Made by a program: the position numbers and the translations under genes. 38,792 bases of DNA from Rhodopirellula sp. (lineage in GTDB: Bacteria; Planctomycetota; Planctomycetia; Planctomycetales; Planctomycetaceae): contig JABMPE010000327.1 of assembly GCA_013203845.1 (NCBI GenBank), positions 1-38,792 of the forward strand, in the 5' to 3' direction. Of the stretch, positions 1 through 8,648 are shown one piece after another (within the stretch, counting starts at the first letter, position 1; the number at the start of each line of letters is the position of its first letter). The notes under the pieces are model-generated. The model saw only the letters and a program-made list of their open reading frames with translations, searched no databases and had not been told where the DNA came from.

Positions 1-2
1 CC

Positions 3-428
3 GCCACACTGTTCCCGCAATTCGCCGATCACAACCTGGAACTGGCCGGTTTCGGCTGGCATCAGGGTTGGAATGACCGGATCAATCAGGATTTCAACGA
101 TCACTACGAACAGAACATGGCGAACTTCATTCGTGACATCCGCAAGGATCTGGCATCGCCAGTCTTACCGTTCGTGATCGCGGAAACTGGCATGAGTGGT
201 CACGAGGAAAAACATCCACGGGCGTTGTCCTTGATGAAGGCTCAGGCGAACGTTGCAAAGCTCGACGAGTTTCGAGGCAATGTGGCGTTCGTCGGGACTC
301 GCGACTTTTATCGTCCAAAAGAATTGTCGCCTTCCGGCCAGGCCTACCACTGGAACAGTAACGCCGAAACGTACTACCTGATCGGAGAGGGCATGGGCAA
401 AGCCATGCTTCGCCTGATGAAACGCTGA
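3..428 (+). CDS. Sialate O-acetylesterase-like carbohydrate esterase, C-terminal part (5' end outside window)
   Basis: The reading frame is open from the window edge to the TGA at 426-428, so only the C-terminal 141 residues or so are seen. The visible part contains GFGWHQGWND, which resembles the conserved WHQGxxD block of the SASA/DUF303 esterase family. Near the end YHWNSNAETYYLIGEGMGKAM has the family's usual position for the catalytic histidine. The family removes acetyl groups from sialic acids or plant and algal polysaccharides and is usually secreted in planctomycetes. Substrate and signal peptide cannot be judged because the N-terminus is missing. The next gene is on the opposite strand and converges on it, so this is the last gene of its transcription unit. 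Confidence 0.8.
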   Translation, partial: ATLFPQFADHNLELAGFGWHQGWNDRINQDFNDHYEQNMANFIRDIRKDLASPVLPFVIAETGMSGHEEKHPRALSLMKAQANVAKLDEFRGNVAFVGTRDFYRPKELSPSGQAYHWNSNAETYYLIGEGMGKAMLRLMKR

Positions 429-526
429 GGCGGGGCGATGCTTCTTCCGCAGCGTACCAGGCGGTTAGCAGTGTCCAGCGTGTCGAAAATCATTCATCTT
501 TCGGCAATGTGCAAAGCGTCTACGAA

Positions 527-1312
527 TCAGTCGTTCGCGAAAAACAGCCAGTCGGTCTGCTCGACATTGACCAGGTTGTTAAAGACTGTCACCGGCTCCA
601 CTCGAACTTCACGGAAGATTTCGCGAAGCGCGTCGACGAACGGCGAGCTTTCGGCGTACGACCACACTCCGAGAAGACCGCCTTCGGCCAGGTGACGCTT
701 CGCGCGTCGCAATCCGTCTGTGGTGTAGAACTGACCGTTCGCTGTGCCCAGGTTTTCGTCCGGCGAATGATCCACGTCGATCAGGATCAGGTCGTGGGTC
801 TCGTCAGGTGGATTCAGCAGCTTTTGATATACGTCACCGTTAGTCACCGTCAGTCGACTTTCGGCGTTCAGTACTTCTGACAGCGGAACCATGCCCTGCT
901 TGAGCCAGTCGATTACCTGTGGCAGGAACTCTATCACTTCACAACTGGCAACGCGGTCTGATGCGAGGGCGGCCTGAGCGGTGTAGCCGAGACCAAGTCC
1001 GCCGACCAGAACCCGCAAATCGGATCCCGTGTGCATGGTCAGCGCGACTTCGGACAACGCACGTTCTGATGCGGTCAGGTAGCTGCTCATCAGGAATTCG
1101 TGATTGAGTGTTACTTCCGTGATGATCGTACCGGGCTCGCAAAGCAGTTCCCGCCGCCGTAAACAAAGCATCCCCAGTTCTGTGAGTTCGTAAGCGAGGA
1201 TCTCAAACAGAGGTTTGTCCACGGAAGGCTCAATCTGGCGGTAAAGAAGAAAGTGGTCAGAACAAAGATTTATGGTGAAGTCTGCGGAGTTGTCAAAACG
1301 GACTCTACGCAC
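527..1312 (-). CDS. Spermidine synthase-like SAM-dependent methyltransferase fold protein
   Basis: This 261-residue protein has a Rossmann methyltransferase core. The glycine-rich motif I VLVGGLGLGYTA lies at about residues 101-112, an acidic residue follows in CEVIEF near 124-129, and DLILIDVDHSP lies near 174-183. The spacing and the GGLGLG motif match the spermidine synthase-like superfamily. Many stand-alone members lack proven polyamine activity, so the substrate is open. The N-terminal 95 residues resemble the small beta domain that precedes the core in this family. The start is a GTG with no clear ribosome binding site. No polyamine biosynthesis genes lie nearby, so a general 'spermidine synthase-like' name is safer than speE. 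Confidence 0.75.
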   Translation of the reverse strand: MRRVRFDNSADFTINLCSDHFLLYRQIEPSVDKPLFEILAYELTELGMLCLRRRELLCEPGTIITEVTLNHEFLMSSYLTASERALSEVALTMHTGSDLRVLVGGLGLGYTAQAALASDRVASCEVIEFLPQVIDWLKQGMVPLSEVLNAESRLTVTNGDVYQKLLNPPDETHDLILIDVDHSPDENLGTANGQFYTTDGLRRAKRHLAEGGLLGVWSYAESSPFVDALREIFREVRVEPVTVFNNLVNVEQTDWLFFAND

Positions 1313-1458
1313 GAGACGCTCGGGTAGGAACTCTTCCGAGTGGTCGAATCGTTTGGGGTTCGATGATCCTGGAGTGGTGGCTTCCGCTGGCTCACGGACT
1401 ATTCGTCACGTTCCGAATCGTATTCCGATGGGGTAACGGTCGGGCGTTCTTGAATTGT

Positions 1459-1477
1459 GACTCAAACATTGTGAGTC
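1459..1477. promoter_or_regulatory. Short dyad upstream of the cyclase-like gene
   Basis: GACTCA and TGAGTC form a perfect 6-bp inverted repeat around a 7-base spacer. The same stretch also reads as two near-identical direct copies, ATTGTGACTC and ATTGTGAGTC. It lies about 110 bases before the start at 1587, inside the 274-base gap between two divergent genes. It could be an operator, but short dyads like this also arise by chance. Confidence 0.2.
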
Positions 1478-1586
1478 TGTATCGGAAGGTCAGATTTACG
1501 AACAGTTTGCAGACCTTATTTCAGTGGTCAGTAATGTTTGTGGCGAAGAACTGCCGCAACGAGTGAATTCATCGGGAGACGCGGAC

Positions 1587-2624
1587 ATGTTGAGTCGTTC
1601 GGTTCTGACTCTGGTTTTCATAGTTTCTGTTGTTTTCATGTCGGTTCCACTCAAGGCTGCTGAACCGTTTGCGGCAGAGAAGTCGACTTCTGAAGCGGCA
1701 GTGCGGCAGGCGATCGAGAAGAGTCTTCCGTATGTCGAGGAAAAAGGACTTTTCTGGATCGAGAAGAAAAAGTGCGTGTCGTGTCACCGCGTCAGTTTTA
1801 TGACATGGAGTTTTTCGGCGGCGGCTCGCCGCGGGTTTGACGTTGATTCTGCGAAAGTCAACGAGTGGATCGACTGGTCGATTGAGCAGGGCATTCCAAA
1901 GCCCGAAGGTGACAAACCTGCCGCTTCGAAGAATCTTGATGGCCTCACGCAACAGCTGCTTGCGAGAACCGAATACCCGAACGACAAGACTCGCGGCGAT
2001 GCGTGGAGCCAATACGTTGATCTGATTACCAGTGGGCAGAGAGACGACGGATTATGGATGCCAGCTGGCCAGCTGCCAGGTCAGAAGCGAAAGATTGCGG
2101 AGACGACGGATGTGTCGGCAGCCTGGCACTCGCTCGCGCTCACTCGTGAGCTGGCGGCGGAGAGTGATTCAACGCGGCAGGGAGTCCTGAAGTCGGCGAT
2201 TGATGCCGCGGCGAAGAAGTTCAGTGCCCGCAAGGATGCAGCGAGCACCGAGTGGTACGTCGCTCGATTGCTGCTTGCTCTGGAGACTCGCGACGAATCT
2301 GCAACAGCAGCGGCGACCAGAGAACTTCTGGAAATTCAAAAGCCGGTCGGCAGTTGGGGATGGCTGAAGGCCGATCCCGGTGATGCATTAGCAACGGGGA
2401 TGGCGCTCTATGCTCTAGTGAAGTCGACAGGAGCAACGCCACCTCGTGACAAAGCTGTGCAGCACGCAATCAGGTTTCTGGTGGAGACTCAGCGTGACGA
2501 CGGTTCCTGGGCGGTCAAAGGCACGAAGGAAAAGAAGAAGGAAAACGTCGAAGAGACCGCCGTCTACTGGGGAACCGCCTGGGCGACAATTGCTTTGCTG
2601 GAAACGCTGCCAGTCGTCAAGTAA
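1587..2624 (+). CDS. Secreted prenyltransferase/squalene-cyclase-fold protein with one heme-c motif
   Basis: The ATG at 1587 is preceded by GGGAG at a good distance and opens directly into a signal peptide (hydrophobic residues 5-20, likely cut near AEP). An upstream in-frame ATG at 1524 would put 21 polar residues before the signal peptide and is less likely. Residues 63-67 are CVSCH, a canonical CxxCH heme attachment motif. The rest (about 90-345) shows alpha/alpha-barrel repeats of the squalene cyclase/prenyltransferase superfamily, including QRDDGLWMP, KPVGSWGW and QRDDGSWAV, which resemble QW-type motifs. The DxDD catalytic motif of true squalene-hopene cyclases is not seen, so cyclase activity is doubtful. 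It is probably periplasmic. The length of 345 residues is about half that of a full cyclase. Confidence 0.75.
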   Translation: MLSRSVLTLVFIVSVVFMSVPLKAAEPFAAEKSTSEAAVRQAIEKSLPYVEEKGLFWIEKKKCVSCHRVSFMTWSFSAAARRGFDVDSAKVNEWIDWSIEQGIPKPEGDKPAASKNLDGLTQQLLARTEYPNDKTRGDAWSQYVDLITSGQRDDGLWMPAGQLPGQKRKIAETTDVSAAWHSLALTRELAAESDSTRQGVLKSAIDAAAKKFSARKDAASTEWYVARLLLALETRDESATAAATRELLEIQKPVGSWGWLKADPGDALATGMALYALVKSTGATPPRDKAVQHAIRFLVETQRDDGSWAVKGTKEKKKENVEETAVYWGTAWATIALLETLPVVK

Positions 2625-2901
2625 CACAGGCGCCTCACGTAACGACAAGGGCGTTCTTGTGATTCTCTGATTTTGAAGTCGGCGCCTTTCAGTCTGTGGG
2701 TGTTGTCTGGCTGTCAGTGAGGGCTCACAACAGCACGCCGGTGTCTTCAACTATAACTGCTTTGATACTGACAACGCGTTGTTCGCCGCCGAGCGGTATG
2801 TCTCAGGTTTGGTTCTGATCGCTGAGTACTGATCAATACGATGACGAGTTGAGGTTCCCGATGTGCGATCGCTTTCTGTCAGTCCTGTCGACGGATTCGA
2901 C

Positions 2902-3447
2902 TCATCCCCGCTGAGTTCCCAGCCATTCGGCCAGTTCTTTCAGATCATCGGCATCCATGCTGAGTAACAACTGTGATCGAGCGCTGGCATGGACTGCGAG
3001 AATATGGTCTTCGTGGAAAAAGATTTCGTCTTCACGACACAGTTCGTGCAGGCGACTTTCAACGAGCGAGTTATCGACGACCCCCTTCAGGTGCTGACCT
3101 TGACGCTCAGTGACGCGGACCCAGAAATCTTCGCCCCAACCGCGTGACGGAACACTCTGTTCTGGCAGGGGCACCAGCGATTCCGGGTTCTCGTGACGTA
3201 GGATCGGCTTGGTGAGTTCACCATTGCACGACGGGCACGTGCATTTCTCCAACGCGTCGTCGTGGACGGAAAACCGCGGCGAATCGATACGGAGTTCCAC
3301 AAGCTGTCCGCTGTTGGCGTTTCGTCTGATCACGTCTGGTGGGATGCGAAAGTTGTCCCCGTTTTCGCGATGCATCACGACTCCGTTCACCAGTTCGTAG
3401 CCGTTGGCAAACTGTTGATGCTCAAACTTCTGTTGAAGTGACGACAT
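2902..3447 (-). CDS. Uncharacterised protein with a DUF2314-like C-terminal region
   Basis: This is a soluble protein of about 181 residues from the ATG at 3447. A GTG at 3501 would add 18 residues, and neither start has a clear Shine-Dalgarno site. The C-terminal half contains EDFWVRVTERQGQHLKGVVD followed by a hydrophobic and acidic stretch, which resembles the small beta-barrel pattern of DUF2314 proteins. In the middle CTCPSC is a compact cysteine cluster that could bind a metal, but no second cysteine pair is visible. No signal peptide or membrane segment is seen. Neighbouring genes give no functional hint. The DUF2314 resemblance is by eye only. Confidence 0.6.
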   Translation of the reverse strand: MSSLQQKFEHQQFANGYELVNGVVMHRENGDNFRIPPDVIRRNANSGQLVELRIDSPRFSVHDDALEKCTCPSCNGELTKPILRHENPESLVPLPEQSVPSRGWGEDFWVRVTERQGQHLKGVVDNSLVESRLHELCREDEIFFHEDHILAVHASARSQLLLSMDADDLKELAEWLGTQRG

Positions 3448-3638
3448 AATGAGGGGCCTGCAAATCGGGTTTCGTCTGATTGGAGAATCCGTGAGCGACA
3501 CTGAATGGAGTCACGGAATCGCCGCAAAGCTGGAAGGACGTGGAAGGTTCTCCGATTCTATCGGTCGCTGAATGGGCGACGACAGGATTGCCGGAAATCA
3601 TTCAGCAGCAAGTTCAATGAGACAGTCAGGGATCATCA

Positions 3639-3839
3639 ATGATTCAGAGCCTTTGCGAAACCTGTCTGCATTGCAGGGAAGTCGTGTCAGGTACGGGATC
3701 GAGATTCCTGCTGTGCCAGAAGTCGCAGGCTCAGCATGCTTCGCAATCGGATCGCCGATTTCCGAAATACCCTCCTCAGCCAGTTTTCAGATGCGAAGGG
3801 TACTGTGAAAGTTCAGCCGCTCCGGACGCAGCCAGATGA
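3639..3839 (+). CDS. Small four-cysteine protein, possible zinc-binding
   Basis: This is a 66-residue protein. The ATG at 3639 has a good ribosome binding site, AGGGA about 7 bases upstream. Cysteines lie at 6, 9, 12, 26, 52 and 56. The pattern LCETCLHCREV, then GSRFLLCQ, then RFPKYPPQPVFRCEGY resembles small conserved bacterial proteins with a CxxC...C...C arrangement that I recall from several phyla without a known function. The four likely ligands are C6, C9, C26 and C52. Residues 28-37 look like a short insertion of low conservation. It stands alone between a gene on the opposite strand and the DUF1549 cassette. A non-coding shadow is possible, but the motif and ribosome binding site argue against that. 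Confidence 0.6.
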   Translation: MIQSLCETCLHCREVVSGTGSRFLLCQKSQAQHASQSDRRFPKYPPQPVFRCEGYCESSAAPDAAR

Positions 3840-4083
3840 CAATCAGGTGAGTTGTGCCGATTGGCAAACGTAAGTTTGCTGGCGTAAATCGTAGGCCTGC
3901 GTTGGATGTGAAATCGCGCAGCCGGAAATTAATTTGGAGGTCGACGGGCGGGATTCTCTCGGGTAGAATGTTTGCATCAGTCGTTGCCGATCTGGTACGA
4001 CTCGACTCCTGCCGCTGATTTCCCTCCCAACTGGTGACGACTTGTTTCGTCGCTCCTTCCCTCTGGCCGCTATCGGAAACGAC

Positions 4084-6330
4084 ATGGCCGATTTTCGTAA
4101 CGCCTGTAAACCGTCGCGACTGCTTCCTGGCCGGCTTTATCTGTCGGTTATTGCTGTCGTTCTTGCATCGCCCGTGTTCGGGAATGATGTCGACCAGCCA
4201 GTCAGCTTTGTCAATGACGTCATGCCGGTTCTGTCGAAGGCTGGATGTAACGTCGGAGTCTGTCATGCGAAAGCTGGCGGCGGGCAAAAGGGATTTCAGC
4301 TTTCGCTGCTGGGTTTCGAGCCGGCTGAAGATTACGAAAGTCTCGTCAAGGACGGACAAGGTCGGCGACTTTTCCCCGCGGTGCCTGAGCAAAGTTTGAT
4401 TTTGCGGAAGGCGTCCGGACAGACTCCACACGGTGGCGGCATTCGGCTGGCGAGAGACTCTGCTGGCTACGCGACTCTGCGCCGATGGATACAGCAGGGA
4501 ACTCCCTACGGGACGGACGCTGAACCGCAGCTTGTTTCTGTCGAAGTTCAGCCGGAGCGTGGCCAGATCAAAATGTCCGGTGAACAACAACTGGTCGCTA
4601 TGGCCAGGTACTCTGACGGCAGCAGTCGCGATGTGACGGAACTGGCTCTTTACGAGTCAAACTCGGAAGCCATGGCGAGTGTCTCGGAGCGTGGTTTCGT
4701 CCAGGTGCAGGACATTCCCGGCAAGGTCGCCATCATGGTGCGTTACCAGGGAAAGGTGTCTGTCTTCACGGCAGCTGTTCCGCTGGGTGCGCCCGTGGAA
4801 ACGCTGCCGCCTGAAAAGAACTTTGTCGATGCGCACGTCTTCGCGAATCTCAAGGCGATTGGCATTCCGCCATCGGAAGTCTGTGACGATGCCACGTTTC
4901 TGCGACGCGTGACGCTCGACATTGCCGGTCGCCTTCCGAAAACAGCCGAAGCCACTGCGTTCATGGCCAGTACCGAAGCAGACAAGCGGGACCAGGTGAT
5001 CGACGCGTTGCTCCGCAGTCCCGATTATGCCGACTTCTTCGCTGGCAAGTGGACTCCACTGTTGAAGAATCGTCGCGACGACGCCAGTGACATCACATCC
5101 AACTTCGCCTTTCACGCCTGGATTCGCGACAGCCTGCTGGCCAACGTTCCGTACGATCAGATTGTGCGAGAACTGCTCGCGGCAACCGGAACCGTGATCG
5201 GCAACCCACCAGTCGCCTGGTACAAGCGAGTGACCGAACCGAAGCAGCAGCTGGAAGATGTGGCTCAGCTGTTTCTCGGCGTGCGGATGCAGTGCGCTCA
5301 GTGTCACCATCATCCGTTCGAACGCTGGAGCCAGGACGACTACTACAGTCTGGCGGCGTTCTTCAGCCAGGTTGGACGAAAGCCGACGGGGACTCGTGGT
5401 GAGGATCTGATCTTCCACAAACGGGGACTCGCCACGGCGAAGAATGTCAAGACCGGCGAGTCGCTCAAGCCTGCCGCTTTTGGTGACGACGTCGGAGACA
5501 TTTCACCGGACGCTGATCCCAGGCTGCGGCTGGCCGACTGGATGAGTTCGAAATTCAACCCGTTTTTCGCGAAGGCGCTGGTCAATCGCTACTGGAAGCA
5601 CTTCTTCACGCGAGGCCTGATCGAACCCGAAGACGATATTCGAGACACGAATCCGCCGACAAATCCGGAACTGCTTGCGGCGCTGGAACAACACTTCATC
5701 AGCAGCGGGTTTGATCTGAAGAGCCTGATTCGTGAGATCACTCGCTCCAGTGCGTATCAGCTCAGTTCGAAGCCGAACAACTACAACCTCGTCGATCGCC
5801 AGAATTACTCACGCTACTATCCCAGGCGGTTGCAGGCAGAAGTTCTGCTGGATTCGATCGACTATCTTACCGGAGCGAAAACCGCATTCGCCAATTTGCC
5901 TCCGGGGACTCGCGCCGTGGCCTTGCCCGACAACAGCTACAACCGGGCGTCGCCGCTTCTGCAGGTGTTCGGGCGACCCGACAGCCTGAGTGTCTGCGAA
6001 TGCGAACGGGTGCAATCGTCGAGTCTCGCGCAGAGTCTGCATCTGATTAACTCGTCGGAGATCAAGTCGAAGCTTTCTGTTGGCACCGGTCGCGCCGCTC
6101 GACTGGCAGCCGAGGATGTTTCTGACGAAGCCCGGATTTCGGAACTGTACCTCGCAGCCTTTTCCCGCGAGCCACGACCTGACGAAATGAAGACTGCAGT
6201 CGCTTATCTGAACGAACCGCAGACCGACGCCGCGGGTAAGCCGATTTCGAAAAGTGCCACTGCCCGCGGAAACTTTCAGGATCTGATCTGGGCGTTAATG
6301 AATTCCAAGGAATTTTTGTTTAACCATTGA
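4084..6330 (+). CDS. DUF1549/DUF1553 secreted cytochrome-like protein, cassette A
   Basis: This 748-residue protein starts at the ATG at 4084. A TTG 42 bases upstream would add residues before the signal peptide. A signal sequence spans about 16-33. The order is a PSCyt1-like N-terminal region with C55-x4-C60-H61, a Big2-like Ig domain (about 150-235), DUF1549 (about 246-440) with a normal heme motif CAQCH at 404-408, and DUF1553 (about 481-740). Known biology: these domain families are strongly expanded in planctomycetes and are found beside DUF1501 proteins, but the biochemical role is unproven. Inference: it is a periplasmic c-type cytochrome that works with the next two genes. Its stop lies 8 bases before the next ATG. 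Confidence 0.9.
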   Translation: MADFRNACKPSRLLPGRLYLSVIAVVLASPVFGNDVDQPVSFVNDVMPVLSKAGCNVGVCHAKAGGGQKGFQLSLLGFEPAEDYESLVKDGQGRRLFPAVPEQSLILRKASGQTPHGGGIRLARDSAGYATLRRWIQQGTPYGTDAEPQLVSVEVQPERGQIKMSGEQQLVAMARYSDGSSRDVTELALYESNSEAMASVSERGFVQVQDIPGKVAIMVRYQGKVSVFTAAVPLGAPVETLPPEKNFVDAHVFANLKAIGIPPSEVCDDATFLRRVTLDIAGRLPKTAEATAFMASTEADKRDQVIDALLRSPDYADFFAGKWTPLLKNRRDDASDITSNFAFHAWIRDSLLANVPYDQIVRELLAATGTVIGNPPVAWYKRVTEPKQQLEDVAQLFLGVRMQCAQCHHHPFERWSQDDYYSLAAFFSQVGRKPTGTRGEDLIFHKRGLATAKNVKTGESLKPAAFGDDVGDISPDADPRLRLADWMSSKFNPFFAKALVNRYWKHFFTRGLIEPEDDIRDTNPPTNPELLAALEQHFISSGFDLKSLIREITRSSAYQLSSKPNNYNLVDRQNYSRYYPRRLQAEVLLDSIDYLTGAKTAFANLPPGTRAVALPDNSYNRASPLLQVFGRPDSLSVCECERVQSSSLAQSLHLINSSEIKSKLSVGTGRAARLAAEDVSDEARISELYLAAFSREPRPDEMKTAVAYLNEPQTDAAGKPISKSATARGNFQDLIWALMNSKEFLFNH

Positions 6331-6338
6331 GTACCGTC

Positions 6339-8648
6339 ATGAAGACTTTCATTGATTCAATGTTCGAGTTGCGATACCGACCAGAGTCAAGCAGACAGCC
6401 TCAACTGCTTCGAGTGTGCCTGTCGTTAGCTCTCCTGTTGTTGACGTCGGCGACGGTTTGGGCGCAGGCCGTTTGTCTGCCATCGCCTCGACTGCTGACA
6501 ACCATGCCAATGGGCGGACGGGTTGGCACAAGTGTCGAAGTGACGATTACTGGCGAAAGCTTCGAAGACGCAGAGCAATTGAGTTTTTCACACACTGGCA
6601 TCACGGCGGTCCAGAAGCGGGACGAGGCTGGGCAGCCGCTCGTGAATAAGTACATCGTCACCATCGCCGAAAATTGCCCGGTTGGTATTCACGAAGCCCG
6701 CGTCATGACAAGGTTGGGCGTGTCCTCTTCGCGAGCGTTCAATGTCGGTTCCTTACCGGAAGTCACACAGACGGTCGCCCATACATCACTGGAAACGGTT
6801 GCTTCGCTGCCGGTCAATTCGATCTGCAATGCCGTGATGACGAACCAGGCCGTGGACTACTATTCGTTTGAAGCGACTAAAGGTCAGCGAATTGTCGTCG
6901 ACTGCGCCGCCACGGGAATCGATTCGAAACTCAAGCCGGTCGTGATCATCGCTGACGCTGAAGGAGCCGACCTTGTCGTCGAGCGGCGGGGGGGAGCGTT
7001 GGACTTCACCGTTCCAGAAACCGGCAGGTATGTCATCAAGCTGCACGACCTGACGTTCAGCGGTGGGGCTCACTATTTCTACCGGCTGGCGATCAAAGAA
7101 GTGGCAAAGAGTGAGGTCGTGCCGCGACTGCCTTCGACGGACACGGTCAGTTCGTTTTCGTGGCCGCCGACCGGTCTTGCGGCGACCGCTGCGGCCACTG
7201 AATCAGAACCTAACAACGAACACGCTCAGGCACAGAAGATCACTCTGCCGTGCGACATTGCCGGCAGCTTCTTTCCTGCTGCCGATGTCGACACGTTCGA
7301 ATTTCAGGCAAAAAAGGGCGAGGTCTGGTGGGTGGAAGTCGCTTCAGAGCGTTTTGGTTTGCCAACGGATCCGTCAATCGTCGTCCAGCATGTAACCGCT
7401 GATGGAGACAAAGAGAAACGGACCGACCTCGTCGAACTCACTGACATCCCCAGCCCCGTGAAAGTATCGAGCAACGGGTATTCGTATGACGGCCCTCCGT
7501 ACAACGCGGGCTCGCCGGACATCATCGGGAAGGTGGAAATCAAGGAAGACGGCATTCACCGTTTGCAGCTGCGGGATCTGTTTGGCGGCACTCGCAAGGA
7601 TCCCCGCAACATCTACCGGCTGATAATCCGTCAGGCACAGCCCGACTTTGCTCTGGTCGGCTGGGCGTTGCACATGAATCTTCGGAATGGCGACCGAAAC
7701 GCACTTTCGAAACCGATCTCGCTGCGCGGGGGAGCGACGATTCCGCTGGAAGTCGTGGTGGTCCGCCGCGACGGATTTGATGGTGAAATTGCACTCTCGA
7801 TGGAGAACCTGCCGGATGGTGTTTCCGCTGCAGGACTGAAGATTCCGGCGGGTAAGACGCGAGGCATCATGCTGATCACGGCCGATCAGAACGCGCCGCG
7901 AGGGCTGACCAGTGCTGCATTTTTCGGGAAGGCGACGATCGACGGTAAAGAGGTCATTCGTCCGTGTCGTCTGGCTTCGATGGCGTGGCCTGTACCGAAT
8001 GCCTGGAGCGAGATTCCCAGCCCGCGACTTCTTGCCGATGTGCCGGTTTCGGTCAGCGGATCGGAGTTTGCTCCCATCACGATTGCATCGACAGAGGGAA
8101 AAGTCTGGGAAGCAACTGCTGGTGAGAAACTGACGATCCCACTGATTCACTCCCGTCGTTGCGATTTTTCCGGAGCGAACATCAACCTGAAGACGTTCGG
8201 CACGGGGTTTGAGGGCGTGCCGGCGTTTGATGCTTCTCTTACCGCCGAAACTTCGGAAGTGGTGCTGGATCTGGCTGCTTTGAAAACCTCACCCGGTGAC
8301 TACACGATTGCTTTTTATGGCAGTGCCGTCGCCAAATACCGATATAACGTTGAGGCCGTCACTGAGGCGGAAACGGCACTCAAACAGGCACAGGAAAAAG
8401 TGGCAGCGCTGGCAGCCGAAGTCAAATCGTTGACCGAGGCCGCAGCGACAGTTCCTGCGGAACAGAAAGCCGATGCGGATAAAACGGCGCAGGACGCCGT
8501 CGGGAAACTAAAGGCTGCCGAAGCGGCTGTGGCCGCCGCTGACAAGGCACTGAAAAATGCCACTGCAGTAGCGCAGCCGAAGGATATTGTCGACATTGTG
8601 GTCTCAACACCGATTTCGATTCGCGTCAAACCAGCGGAGAAGAAATGA
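6339..8648 (+). CDS. Large secreted PPC-domain protein, cassette A
   Basis: This protein is about 769 residues long from the ATG at 6339. A TTG at 6327 that overlaps the previous stop is less likely. A signal peptide covers roughly 24-43 and ends in VWAQA. After an IPT/Ig-like stretch there are two bacterial pre-peptidase C-terminal (PPC) beta domains, at about 158-250 and 285-430. The second opens with the typical SEPNNEHAQAQKI. More beta-rich domains follow. Residues 675-743 are an alanine-, lysine- and glutamate-rich predicted coiled coil that splits the last beta domain. No protease or hydrolase active site is seen, so this is likely a binding or scaffold protein at the cell surface. It overlaps the next gene by ATGA. 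Confidence 0.85.
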   Translation: MKTFIDSMFELRYRPESSRQPQLLRVCLSLALLLLTSATVWAQAVCLPSPRLLTTMPMGGRVGTSVEVTITGESFEDAEQLSFSHTGITAVQKRDEAGQPLVNKYIVTIAENCPVGIHEARVMTRLGVSSSRAFNVGSLPEVTQTVAHTSLETVASLPVNSICNAVMTNQAVDYYSFEATKGQRIVVDCAATGIDSKLKPVVIIADAEGADLVVERRGGALDFTVPETGRYVIKLHDLTFSGGAHYFYRLAIKEVAKSEVVPRLPSTDTVSSFSWPPTGLAATAAATESEPNNEHAQAQKITLPCDIAGSFFPAADVDTFEFQAKKGEVWWVEVASERFGLPTDPSIVVQHVTADGDKEKRTDLVELTDIPSPVKVSSNGYSYDGPPYNAGSPDIIGKVEIKEDGIHRLQLRDLFGGTRKDPRNIYRLIIRQAQPDFALVGWALHMNLRNGDRNALSKPISLRGGATIPLEVVVVRRDGFDGEIALSMENLPDGVSAAGLKIPAGKTRGIMLITADQNAPRGLTSAAFFGKATIDGKEVIRPCRLASMAWPVPNAWSEIPSPRLLADVPVSVSGSEFAPITIASTEGKVWEATAGEKLTIPLIHSRRCDFSGANINLKTFGTGFEGVPAFDASLTAETSEVVLDLAALKTSPGDYTIAFYGSAVAKYRYNVEAVTEAETALKQAQEKVAALAAEVKSLTEAAATVPAEQKADADKTAQDAVGKLKAAEAAVAAADKALKNATAVAQPKDIVDIVVSTPISIRVKPAEKK

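Noticed and set aside
2633-2689. Two GGCGCC-containing stretches after the cyclase-like gene, considered as a terminator
   Set aside because: GGCGCC is itself palindromic, the flanks do not pair and no T run follows.
3787-4590. Long - strand open frame (267 codons) across the start of the cassette A DUF1549 gene
   Set aside because: It is antisense to a clear gene, rich in Arg and Ser, and has no domain or membrane pattern; it is a shadow of high-GC coding sequence.
7374-8150. Long - strand open frame (258 codons) inside the PPC gene of cassette A
   Set aside because: It is antisense to a gene with clear PPC domains and shows Arg-rich, low-order composition typical of a shadow.
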